From Rhodospirillales bacterium (GTDB lineage Bacteria; Pseudomonadota; Alphaproteobacteria; Acetobacterales; Acetobacteraceae), in the NCBI GenBank assembly GCA_028866335.1, contig JAGWIL010000096.1, positions 1 to 6,382 on the forward strand: a DNA stretch of 6,382 nt, in the 5' to 3' direction. The notes beneath the pieces were generated by a model. The model worked only from the letters and a program-made list of their open reading frames with translations, ran no database searches and was not told the origin of the DNA. Of this stretch, positions 1 to 5,734 are shown piece by piece; within the stretch, counting starts at the first letter, position 1, and the number at the start of each line of letters is the position of its first letter. The position numbers and the translations under genes are program-made.

Positions 1-837
1 GGCTGGATCGCCTTCGCGGCCCAGTTCGCCGCCTGTGCGTCATATAACATCACCTACGCGCCATATGTGTCAGACTATACGCGCTATCTGCCAGCCGGGC
101 AGAAGCGTGCGGCCCTGGTCTGGAATGTTTATCTCGGCGCGTCTGGCGCCGCGATCTGGCTGATCATTCTGGGTGCCTGGCTTGCCGCCTATCTCGGCGC
201 GTCGGATGGCATGGTTGCGGTCAGCTCTGCCGGCAATTCAATAATCCCCCATCTGGGCACGCTCACCGTGCTGGTCTCGGTTGCGGCCCTCACCGCCACC
301 ATGGGGCTGAATGCCTATTCCGGTATGCTCACTCTGGTAACGGGGCTGGATTGTTTCGCCAACATCCCCTTCTCGCGCGGCGTGCGCATCGCGGGCGTGG
401 TAGTGCTGGCGATTCTGTGGCTGGCGGTGTCTCTCTCGCTCAACGCCAATGCTGTCAACGCGCTTTATGATGCGCTTTCCATCATGCTGTATCTGCTGGT
501 GCCATGGACGGCGGTGAACCTGATGGATTATTTCTTCGTCCGCAAAGGCCATTACGCCATCAAGGATTTCTTCACCCCCAACGGCATTTATGGTGCCTGG
601 GGCGGGCGCGGGCTCATCGCCTATGCCGTCGGCTTTGCAGCCAGCGTGCCGTTCTTCAACCTGGCCGGGCTCTATGAGGGGCCTGTTGCCCACGCGCTGG
701 GGGATGTCGATATTTCCTGGGCGCCAGGGCTGCTGGTCGCGGGTGTGGTCTATTATCTCATCACCCGCAACCTGGACCTTTCCGCCGAGCATTCCGCCAT
801 TGCCGCCAGCAATGAGGCGCTGGGCACTAATCTCTAA
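1..837 (+). CDS. NCS1-family purine/cytosine permease-like transporter, C-terminal part (5' end outside window)
   Basis: The reading frame is open from base 1 to the TAA at 835-837, giving 278 visible residues; the GTG at 67 is internal, because the upstream codons continue the same protein. NCS1 transporters are inner-membrane, usually cation-coupled symporters for nucleobases, hydantoins, allantoin and similar nitrogenous compounds, with about 12 membrane helices in 450-500 residues, so roughly 200 residues are missing. The segment APYVSDYTRYLP (visible residues 20-31) is the conserved NCS1 loop. Hydrophobic helices follow at about 47-66, 85-104, 128-148, 157-179, 205-220 and 241-255, with a short polar tail. 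The gene is convergent with the LysR gene, 16 bp apart, and lies one gene away from a ureohydrolase. The substrate could therefore be a guanidino compound or amine rather than a nucleobase; this is inference from context. Family assignment is firm, substrate is not. Confidence 0.88.
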   Translation, partial: GWIAFAAQFAACASYNITYAPYVSDYTRYLPAGQKRAALVWNVYLGASGAAIWLIILGAWLAAYLGASDGMVAVSSAGNSIIPHLGTLTVLVSVAALTATMGLNAYSGMLTLVTGLDCFANIPFSRGVRIAGVVVLAILWLAVSLSLNANAVNALYDALSIMLYLLVPWTAVNLMDYFFVRKGHYAIKDFFTPNGIYGAWGGRGLIAYAVGFAASVPFFNLAGLYEGPVAHALGDVDISWAPGLLVAGVVYYLITRNLDLSAEHSAIAASNEALGTNL

Positions 838-853
838 ACCACGTTGGGGGGGG

Positions 854-1759
854 TTATGCCTCCCGCGCCAGCACGGATGCCGCGAGTGAGGTGAACAGCT
901 TCACTGGCGGCAATGCCAGCTTCGCCGGATCATAAGCAATCTCGAAGGGTGCCAGATAGCTCAGTTCCTCGGGCAGCAATTTTTTGATTGTCTTCGCCTG
1001 CTCCCAGCCCTTCGCGTAATGCTCAGGTAGATAGCCGAGATAATCGCCGGAAAGAATCAGCCGCGCGGCAGCTTCCATGTTGTTCACCGTAGCACTGGCG
1101 CGTTCTGAACGTATATGTTTCGCGTCACGCGAGCCCCAATAACCGCGTGAAACCAAACGGTATTTCGCAATTACCACCTGCGTGATTTCATTTTCCTTCA
1201 ATTCAAACAAAGGATGAGATGCGGCGCAGTAGAAATAATGTCGCTCCTCATAGAGTTTGGCATAACTCAGCCCGAGCAGAACTTTTGGAAAACTGCCAAT
1301 TGCCACATGTAGTTTTCCATCCAGCACATCGCGCAGCAATTCATTGGGTGATTTCACTTCCAAATTGATCTGCACATCGCCCATCATCTGGGTGAATTTA
1401 TGCAGCAGCCCTTCCACCCTCGCCTGTTTATCGCTGATCGTATTGTCCAGCAGCCCGATATTCAGCCTGCCGCGTACATTGGCCCGTAGCGCGCTGGCGC
1501 GCATGTCGAACCCATCAATGGCGGAAAACAGCTTCTGCGTTTCAGAAAAGATGGTGGCACCATCTTCTGTTAACTTGAAACCCGCGCGCCCGCGCTGGCA
1601 CAGCTTCACCCCCAGCCGCGTTTCCAGCGCCGTAATCTGGTTGGAGATAGTGGAGGTGTTCACATTCAGCATTGTCTGCGCTGCGCTGAAACCCCGCGCC
1701 TCCACCACGGTCACGAACACGCGCAGCAACCGCAGATCCACACTATCGAGCCGCGCCAT
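854..1759 (-). CDS. LysR-family transcriptional regulator
   Basis: The protein has 301 residues, a normal length for LysR regulators, which are tetrameric DNA-binding proteins that usually activate a divergent target gene when a pathway metabolite binds. The N-terminal winged helix-turn-helix spans about residues 6-65. It has the typical LLRVFVTVVEARGFSAAQ start, a recognition helix around TSTISNQITALETRLG (35-50), and the 'LTEDGATIF' wing end. The rest fits the two-lobed substrate-binding domain, with a 'GRLNIGLLD' strand near residue 97. The ATG at 1757-1759 is preceded on the minus strand by AGGAG about 9 bases upstream, which supports this start. It is divergent from the ureohydrolase across a 147-bp gap and convergent with the permease. 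Regulation of the ureohydrolase, and possibly of the permease, is the likely role, as in the LysR-regulated guanidinobutyrase genes of Pseudomonas. The ligand cannot be read from the sequence. Confidence 0.93.
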   Translation of the reverse strand: MARLDSVDLRLLRVFVTVVEARGFSAAQTMLNVNTSTISNQITALETRLGVKLCQRGRAGFKLTEDGATIFSETQKLFSAIDGFDMRASALRANVRGRLNIGLLDNTISDKQARVEGLLHKFTQMMGDVQINLEVKSPNELLRDVLDGKLHVAIGSFPKVLLGLSYAKLYEERHYFYCAASHPLFELKENEITQVVIAKYRLVSRGYWGSRDAKHIRSERASATVNNMEAAARLILSGDYLGYLPEHYAKGWEQAKTIKKLLPEELSYLAPFEIAYDPAKLALPPVKLFTSLAASVLAREA

Positions 1760-1803
1760 TCTGGAGCTCTCCTGCTTCTTCCATCATTGAGCTGAAACTA
1801 TCA

Positions 1804-1823
1804 TTTGATTGAAGGAAATCAAA
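1804..1823. promoter_or_regulatory. Candidate LysR operator: perfect inverted repeat between lysR and ureohydrolase gene
   Basis: The arms TTTGATT (1804-1810) and AATCAAA (1817-1823) are exact inverted complements around a 6-base spacer. Matches to the loose LysR consensus T-N11-A are present within it, for example T1809 to A1821. It lies 44 bp upstream of the lysR start and 83 bp upstream of the ureohydrolase start, where a shared regulatory site for divergent genes would be expected. Binding by the adjacent LysR protein is inference. No convincing -35/-10 pair for either gene could be assigned. Confidence 0.55.
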
Positions 1824-1892
1824 CTAAATGGGGTGCCCCCGTTATTTATCGAAACAGCCTGGCAGGTTACATAAACTGCCGCCGCGGCCCGC

Positions 1893-1898
1893 AAGGAG
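1893..1898 (+). promoter_or_regulatory. Ribosome binding site that fixes the ureohydrolase start
   Basis: AAGGAG lies 8 bases before the ATG at 1907. The frame is open further upstream to a TTG at 1805, but that codon sits inside the palindrome and has no ribosome binding site. The ATG at 1907 is therefore the supported start. Confidence 0.85.
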
Positions 1899-1906
1899 AT
1901 AATACG

Positions 1907-2869
1907 ATGGACAAGCCCCCTTTCCCCCCGCCCCCTTTTCCTCAGCCTTTAAGCGGTAACGAGATGCCGCGCAGCGGTGGCATCGCCTCGATGATGCGCC
2001 TGCCGGTTTACCCCTCGGCCGAAGGGCTGGATGCCTGCTTCGTCGGCGTGCCGTTCGACCTCGGCACCTCCAACCGCACCGGCACGCGTTTTGGCCCACG
2101 CCAGATCCGCACGGAATCCGTGATGCTGCGGCCCTATAATGTCGCCACCCGCAAGGGGCCGTTCGATAGCCTGCGGATCGCCGATATTGGGGACATTGCC
2201 GTAAACCCGTATAATCTGCACGATTCCATCGCCCGCATTGAACGCGCGTACGATGATATTCTCGCCGCCAATTGCAAGCCGGTCACGCTGGGCGGGGACC
2301 ATACCATCGCCCTACCCATTCTGCGCGCCATGGCCAAAAAGCATGGCCCGGTCGGGCTGGTGCATGTTGATGCCCATGCTGATATCAACGACACGATGTT
2401 CGGCGAAAAAATCGCTCATGGCACTCCGTTCCGCCGAGCGGTGGAAGAAGGGCTTATCGACCCCAAGCGCACCGTGCAGATCGGCCTGCGTGGCACCGGC
2501 TATGCGGCCGACGAATTTGACTGGGGTCGCAACCAGGGTTTCACTGTGGTCGAAGCGCATGAATGCTGGCACAAATCCCTGGCACCGCTGATGCTGGAGA
2601 TTAAAACCAAGCTCGGCGCCGGGCCGGTTTACGTATCATTTGATATCGACAGCCTGGACCCGGCCTTCACCCCCGGCACAGGCACGCCAGAGATCGGCGG
2701 CCTGACCGTCCCGCAAGGACTGGAGATTATCCGCGGGCTGGATGGACTGGAGATTGTCGGCGGTGACGTGGTCGAGGTTTCTCCACCCTATGACCCGCAA
2801 GGCACCACCGCCCTGGTTGCGGCCAATCTCGCCTTTGAAATCCTCTGCATTTTCCCAGGTGTGAAATAA
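1907..2869 (+). CDS. Agmatinase-family ureohydrolase, probably guanidinobutyrase-like
   Basis: This is a 320-residue cytosolic binuclear metal hydrolase of the arginase/agmatinase family. These enzymes cleave a guanidino group to urea plus an amine. All signature motifs are present: GGDH (129-132), DAHAD (155-159) and SFDIDSLDP (244-252), giving expected metal ligands H132, D155, H157, D159, D246 and D248. HGTPFRRAVEEG (171-182), with H171, lies at the substrate loop. The block GNEMPRSGGIASMMRLP (17-33) and the HGTPFRR loop resemble my recollection of guanidinobutyrase/guanidinopropionase proteins such as Pseudomonas GbuA more than classical E. coli SpeB. 4-Guanidinobutyrate, another guanidino acid and agmatine are therefore all possible substrates. 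An odd feature is the extreme N-terminus, with eight prolines in the first 15 residues. The start is set by AAGGAG 8 bases upstream. It is divergent from the LysR gene. Family is secure; the exact substrate is uncertain. Confidence 0.93.
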   Translation: MDKPPFPPPPFPQPLSGNEMPRSGGIASMMRLPVYPSAEGLDACFVGVPFDLGTSNRTGTRFGPRQIRTESVMLRPYNVATRKGPFDSLRIADIGDIAVNPYNLHDSIARIERAYDDILAANCKPVTLGGDHTIALPILRAMAKKHGPVGLVHVDAHADINDTMFGEKIAHGTPFRRAVEEGLIDPKRTVQIGLRGTGYAADEFDWGRNQGFTVVEAHECWHKSLAPLMLEIKTKLGAGPVYVSFDIDSLDPAFTPGTGTPEIGGLTVPQGLEIIRGLDGLEIVGGDVVEVSPPYDPQGTTALVAANLAFEILCIFPGVK

Positions 2870-2897
2870 ATCGTCTGTTTGAATAGCCCCTAGATTT

Positions 2898-3040
2898 GTA
2901 GACACCTTCTTTCCCAATTTTGGGGCCAGGAGGCGTTAACGGGTACGAGCCCCTTCAGTGAAGAGTTTAAGCGTGACGCGGTGGTGCAAATCATCAAGCG
3001 TGGTCGCGTGGTTGCCGACGTGGCGAAGCGGCTGGGCGTC
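2898..3040 (+). pseudogene. Remnant of an IS3-family insertion sequence: left end plus start of OrfA transposase
   Basis: From 2948 the plus-strand frame reads SPFSEEFKRDAVVQIIKRG and then VVADVAKRLGV, ending at 3040. This is the N-terminal helix-turn-helix of IS3/IS911-type OrfA, a DNA-binding protein normally about 90-100 residues long. Similarity stops abruptly after the LGV, where homologs continue with a 'S-x-x-SLY-x-W' segment; the frame instead reads RNPAARKVF. Upstream, TGTAGACACC (2898-2907) looks like an IS3-type terminal repeat beginning with TG, and GGAGG (2929-2933) would be the ribosome binding site. No ATG/GTG/TTG start follows it in frame, so the start appears lost. No OrfB or right end is visible in the window. 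It lies between the ureohydrolase and the tetR gene and marks a past insertion and deletion. Family assignment is by eye; element identity is unknown. Confidence 0.65.
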
Positions 3041-3082
3041 AGAAATCCCGCGGCTCGAAAAGTCTTTGGCGATTGGCCTGGG

Positions 3083-3667
3083 TTACGTATTGCGTGCTCG
3101 CTTGGTGGGCGCGATGAAATTCTTCAATTCGCCCGAGACAGCGCGGAGAATATCGTCTGAACCTGGCTGATCGACATCGCGAAGTGCCCGCGATAAAGCA
3201 AGCCCTCCCATCATGGCGGCAAACACAAAAACGGCCTTGTCCGCATTATGCTCAACCTCTGTTGCAGCAAGCCCTTTTCCAGTCAGGGCGATGAATTTTT
3301 CGATACCTTCTCGAAACGCCTCTTTTGAATGTGTCGGTTGCCACGGTACTTCCGAAACCAGCGCAGCTCCGGGGCAGCCTTGCTCAGGATGCTCCCGATG
3401 TGAGGTTGAGAGATAGCGATCGAGAAATTGCGTCGTCGTGAGGTCACTGAATGAGTGGATACAGTCTTCAAAAGCGCGTTCTGTCGCGGCGGCCTTCAGC
3501 GCGTCCTTGGATTTGAAATGGCTGTAAAGCGCACCATGCGTAAGCCCTGCCGCTTGTGCGACAGCAGTGATGCTCATCTGATCGAACCCATGCTCGCGTA
3601 AATGCGCGGCTGCAGCCTTTACGATGGCATCGCGGTTGTCGGACGCCTGGATTTTCGAAACTTTCAC
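3083..3667 (-). CDS. TetR-family transcriptional repressor
   Basis: The protein has 194 residues, typical of TetR regulators: dimeric repressors that leave DNA when a small molecule binds the C-terminal domain. The N-terminal helix-turn-helix covers about residues 12-58, including SITAVAQAAGLTHGALYSHF (32-51) followed by KSKDALKAA. The segment GCPGAALVSEV is typical of a subgroup of TetR C-terminal domains. The start is a GTG at 3665-3667 with an AAGGA-like site about 12 bases upstream; an in-frame TAG at 3677-3679 excludes a longer protein. It is divergent from the SDR-hydrolase operon, with a strong predicted promoter and matched operator-like sites in the gap. Its 3' end lies 42 bp from the insertion-sequence remnant, so the last residues could have been altered by that event. 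Confidence 0.92.
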   Translation of the reverse strand: MKVSKIQASDNRDAIVKAAAAHLREHGFDQMSITAVAQAAGLTHGALYSHFKSKDALKAAATERAFEDCIHSFSDLTTTQFLDRYLSTSHREHPEQGCPGAALVSEVPWQPTHSKEAFREGIEKFIALTGKGLAATEVEHNADKAVFVFAAMMGGLALSRALRDVDQPGSDDILRAVSGELKNFIAPTKRARNT

Positions 3668-3725
3668 TGTCTGTAGCTATCCTTTCCAAGGTGGCCTGCC
3701 GGGGCGCGAAGCCTCAAAAAGCCCA

Positions 3726-3744
3726 TCAATGATTATTAAGATCA
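3726..3744. promoter_or_regulatory. Candidate TetR operator O1 (tetR side)
   Basis: This 19-bp site (TCAATGATTATTAAGATCA) matches site O2 at 3869-3887 in 15 of 19 positions. It is a degenerate palindrome. It touches the predicted tetR -10 box and covers the expected transcription start, which fits negative autoregulation. Binding is inferred. Confidence 0.55.
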
Positions 3745-3771
3745 CTATAAATTAAAAAAATGAAGCGTCAA
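3744..3771 (-). promoter_or_regulatory. Predicted sigma70-type promoter of the tetR gene
   Basis: On the minus strand, TTGACG (plus-strand 3766-3771) is followed after 16 bases by TATAGT (plus-strand 3744-3749). Both boxes match consensus at 5 of 6 positions. The expected transcript start lies about 70 bases before the tetR GTG, inside site O1. Confidence 0.6.
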
Positions 3772-3862
3772 TATAAAACGTATTTGTTAAAAATCATAGG
3801 TAAAACATGCTGTTAAGCACAAACCACGTCTTTCAACAGCGCGAAAAGAGAGCAAACAGTGC

Positions 3863-3892
3863 TTGACATTAATCATTATAATGATCATCAAT
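3863..3892 (+). promoter_or_regulatory. Predicted promoter of the SDR-hydrolase operon
   Basis: A perfect -35 hexamer TTGACA lies at 3863-3868. The best-spaced -10 is weak: ATCAAT at 3887-3892, 18 bases away. TACAAT at 3892-3897 is a better hexamer, but 23 bases from TTGACA; paired with TTAATC at 3869-3874 it would have 17-base spacing. The operator-like palindrome occupies the spacer, so a bound repressor would block polymerase with either assignment. A TATAAT at 3877-3882 is only 8 bases from the -35 and belongs to the palindrome. Confidence 0.5.
3869..3887. promoter_or_regulatory. Candidate TetR operator O2 (SDR side)
   Basis: The core ATCATTATAATGAT (3872-3885) is a 14-bp perfect palindrome. 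The 19-bp window matches O1 in 15 of 19 positions, with about 143 bp between centres. It directly follows the TTGACA box of the SDR operon. An extra copy of the half-site ATAATGAT occurs at 3908-3915, which could be a weak auxiliary site. Confidence 0.65.
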
Positions 3893-3974
3893 ACAATCGT
3901 TGGCGGGATAATGATTACTTCGCCAAATTGTGGCACTGCCTCAACATGCTTCGTTTCAACAACGTGAGGTCACT

Positions 3975-4715
3975 ATGAAAGTCGAAAATTCAACCGTCCT
4001 GATCACCGGCGCCAATGGCGGCATAGGCAAAGAATTCGTTACGGAATTATTGCGTCGTGGCGCCGCCAAGATTTATCTGGGTGTTCGCGATCCCAAAAGC
4101 GTGACATCGCTGCTGGCACTCTCCGACAAGCTCGTGCCGCTGGTGCTTGATGTGACCAAGCCCGAACAGATTGAGGCGACAGCCAAAGCGGCGGCGGATA
4201 TTACTCTCCTTATCAACAATGCTGGTGCCGCGGCGTTTACCGGCGTGCTGTCTGCCTCCGGCGAGGCCGGCGCACGGCAGGAAATGGAGGTCAATTATTT
4301 TGGCATCATTAACCTCGCGCAGGCATTTCGGCACACGCCTGCTTTCCAAAACGGCGGTGCCATCATCAACATATTATCGATCCTGGCGCATGTAACACTT
4401 CCCGTCGCCGGCACATATTCGGCCTCTAAAGCAGCCGCACTTGCAATCACGCGCACGTTGCGCGCCGAGCTGAAAAACCGTGGCGTTCAGGTGCTCGGCG
4501 TGCTGCCGGTCCAGACAGACACCGCAATGGGTGCCGCTCTTCCTGAGCCGAAGCTCAGCCCCGTGGATGTCGCCATCGGCACGCTCGATGCGCTCGAAGC
4601 CGGTGAAGAAGAGGTTTATCCTGGCGCGCTCTCGCAAGGTGCCGCCCAGGCATTCAAAGCTGATCCCGTTGGTATGCAGGCGCAGTTGGCCACCATGGTC
4701 CACGCCATCGCCTAG
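3975..4715 (+). CDS. Short-chain dehydrogenase/reductase (SDR), classical type
   Basis: This 246-residue Rossmann-fold oxidoreductase would reduce a carbonyl or oxidise an alcohol using NAD(H) or NADP(H). Length is standard for classical SDRs. The cofactor motif TGANGGIG is at residues 11-18, NNAG at 81-84, and the catalytic tetrad is complete: N107, S135, Y148 and K152 (YSASK). The stretch GVRDP after the second beta strand has an Arg near the position that often marks NADP(H) preference, which is suggestive only. The start is the ATG at 3975, with GAGGT (3966-3970) 4-5 bases upstream; an in-frame GTG at 3930 has no ribosome binding site. It is the first gene of an operon with the hydrolase at 4751 and is divergent from tetR. 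The substrate is unknown; xenobiotic or electrophile conversion is plausible from context. Confidence 0.93.
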   Translation: MKVENSTVLITGANGGIGKEFVTELLRRGAAKIYLGVRDPKSVTSLLALSDKLVPLVLDVTKPEQIEATAKAAADITLLINNAGAAAFTGVLSASGEAGARQEMEVNYFGIINLAQAFRHTPAFQNGGAIINILSILAHVTLPVAGTYSASKAAALAITRTLRAELKNRGVQVLGVLPVQTDTAMGAALPEPKLSPVDVAIGTLDALEAGEEEVYPGALSQGAAQAFKADPVGMQAQLATMVHAIA

Positions 4716-4738
4716 TCGAAACACCTCGCACATCAATC

Positions 4739-4744
4739 AGGAGA
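4739..4744 (+). promoter_or_regulatory. Ribosome binding site of the alpha/beta hydrolase
   Basis: AGGAGA lies 6 bases before the ATG at 4751. The gap to the SDR stop is 35 bp with no promoter or terminator seen, which supports co-transcription. Confidence 0.8.
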
Positions 4745-4750
4745 CCAACC

Positions 4751-5644
4751 ATGACACAGAAAAATCGTGACTCCACTCTACCGCCCTTCGTTGAACATCG
4801 CGTCGCACATGGCCGCGGCAGCCTTTATGTCCGCGACTTTGCGGGCAAGACACCGGCCTTCGTGCTGCTGCACGGATTTCCAGACAACGCGCATATTTAC
4901 GATGATTTGATTCCCCATCTTGTGGCTGCAGGACGGCGCGTGGTCACCATCGATTTTCTGGGCTTCGGCGCGTCCGATAAACCAGAGGGTGCAACATACA
5001 GCTTTGCACAACAGCTCGGCGATGTAGAAGCTGTGGTCGAAACCCTAGGTCTGGAGCCGGTCGTTACTGTCGGCCATGATGCGGGCGGACCGGCGGCCGT
5101 TAATTTTGCCTTAAAACATCCAGAGCGCACTGCTGCCGTCACGCTGATGAATGCGTTTTACGGCAACACCCCTGGGCTGCGCGTGCCTGAGCTGATCGCC
5201 TTGTTCTCGAACAAGGAGTTGGCCCCCCTCAGCCGCCATTTCTTGACCAGCCCGCAGCAGCTCGCCTGGTTACTGGATTTTCAACGAGAACGGATGCGTA
5301 CCGGCCTTACCGAGGTGCAGAACCGCCGTTACACCGAATTTCTCGGCCAGGTCATTGACGATAATTTCCGGCAGCAGCCAAGTGCCGCTCCTGCCTTCGC
5401 GCAGATGACCTACCAGCTCACGGATGAGGTTGCTGCAAATGAGGCGCGCATGGTGGAGTTCCGGCGTTCCGATGTGCCATTACTGCTGATCTGGGGTAAA
5501 TTCGACCCTTATCTGCATGTCAGCGTCGCCGAGCATATTCGCGGCCAGGCTCGCAATGCCACACTCCATGTGGTCGATGGCGGCCATTGGCCACAAATCG
5601 ATGCCGCGGCCGAGACAGCGCAGGCCATGCTAAAGGCCCAGTAA
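4751..5644 (+). CDS. Alpha/beta-fold hydrolase with Asp nucleophile (epoxide hydrolase/dehalogenase-like)
   Basis: The protein has 297 residues, the usual size for the epoxide hydrolase/haloalkane dehalogenase branch of the alpha/beta hydrolase fold. HGFPDN (41-46) forms the oxyanion-hole region. The nucleophile elbow is GHDAGG (108-113), so the nucleophile is D110 rather than serine. The likely acid is D252 in GKFDPYL and the base H279 in GGHWPQ. The region around 140-230 is the variable cap. Asp-nucleophile members form an ester intermediate and open epoxides or remove halides. The tryptophan that usually follows the nucleophile in haloalkane dehalogenases (HDWG) is alanine here, so a typical haloalkane dehalogenase is unlikely. 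No signal peptide is seen, so it should be cytosolic. It is second in the operon after the SDR and probably TetR-controlled. The substrate is unknown. Confidence 0.9.
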   Translation: MTQKNRDSTLPPFVEHRVAHGRGSLYVRDFAGKTPAFVLLHGFPDNAHIYDDLIPHLVAAGRRVVTIDFLGFGASDKPEGATYSFAQQLGDVEAVVETLGLEPVVTVGHDAGGPAAVNFALKHPERTAAVTLMNAFYGNTPGLRVPELIALFSNKELAPLSRHFLTSPQQLAWLLDFQRERMRTGLTEVQNRRYTEFLGQVIDDNFRQQPSAAPAFAQMTYQLTDEVAANEARMVEFRRSDVPLLLIWGKFDPYLHVSVAEHIRGQARNATLHVVDGGHWPQIDAAAETAQAMLKAQ

Positions 5645-5664
5645 AAAAGATATGCGTTTGCTTT

Positions 5665-5713
5665 CCCTGAATTGGCTACATTGCACACCCGCAACGCGAA
5701 AACGAATTCAGGG
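5665..5713. repeat. 9-bp-arm inverted repeat in the convergent gap
   Basis: CCCTGAATT (5665-5673) and AATTCAGGG (5705-5713) are perfect inverted complements separated by 31 bases. The spacer holds a small nested TTGC...GCAA pair (5681-5684 with 5691-5694). It sits between the 3' ends of the hydrolase and LuxR genes. No T-run follows on either strand, so it is not a classical intrinsic terminator. It could be a long-range hairpin at the ends of the two transcripts, or a trace of a mobile element. Confidence 0.5.
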
Positions 5714-5734
5714 GGAGTGAGCCTGACCTGAGCA

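Noticed and set aside
238..792. Long open frame antisense to the permease (184 codons)
   Set aside because: It is a shadow of GC-rich coding sequence. The translation is rich in His, Arg and Gln with no recognisable domain, while the opposite strand encodes a clear NCS1 transporter.
1344..1790. Open frame antisense to the 5' half of the LysR gene
   Set aside because: It overlaps a well-supported regulator almost entirely, has no ribosome binding site I could see, and is Ser/Pro-rich low-information sequence.
1805..1906. Possible 34-residue N-terminal extension of the ureohydrolase from a TTG start
   Set aside because: The TTG lies within the palindrome and lacks a ribosome binding site, whereas the ATG at 1907 has AAGGAG at ideal spacing.
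2913..2924. CCCAA-TT-TTGGG hairpin downstream of the ureohydrolase as a terminator
   Set aside because: The stem is only 5 bp with a 2-base loop, too tight to form as drawn, and no T-run follows. It lies inside the insertion-sequence end.
3675..3690. Sequence near the tetR start resembling the insertion-sequence end (TGTAG...CTTTCC)
   Set aside because: The similarity is short and gapped, in the same orientation as the left end rather than inverted, and coincides with the tetR ribosome binding site. It is not credible as a right terminal repeat.
3877..3882. TATAAT as -10 of the SDR promoter
   Set aside because: It is a perfect hexamer but only 8 bases from the TTGACA box, so the two cannot work as one promoter. 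It is part of the palindromic operator-like site.
3930..3974. Upstream GTG start for the SDR gene
   Set aside because: No ribosome binding site precedes it. The ATG at 3975 has GAGGT just upstream, and the Rossmann motif then begins at residue 11, as is normal for classical SDRs.
4047..4736. Several antisense and alternate-frame open frames across the SDR and its junction with the hydrolase
   Set aside because: None has a recognisable domain or ribosome binding site, and all lie over a complete SDR with an intact catalytic tetrad.
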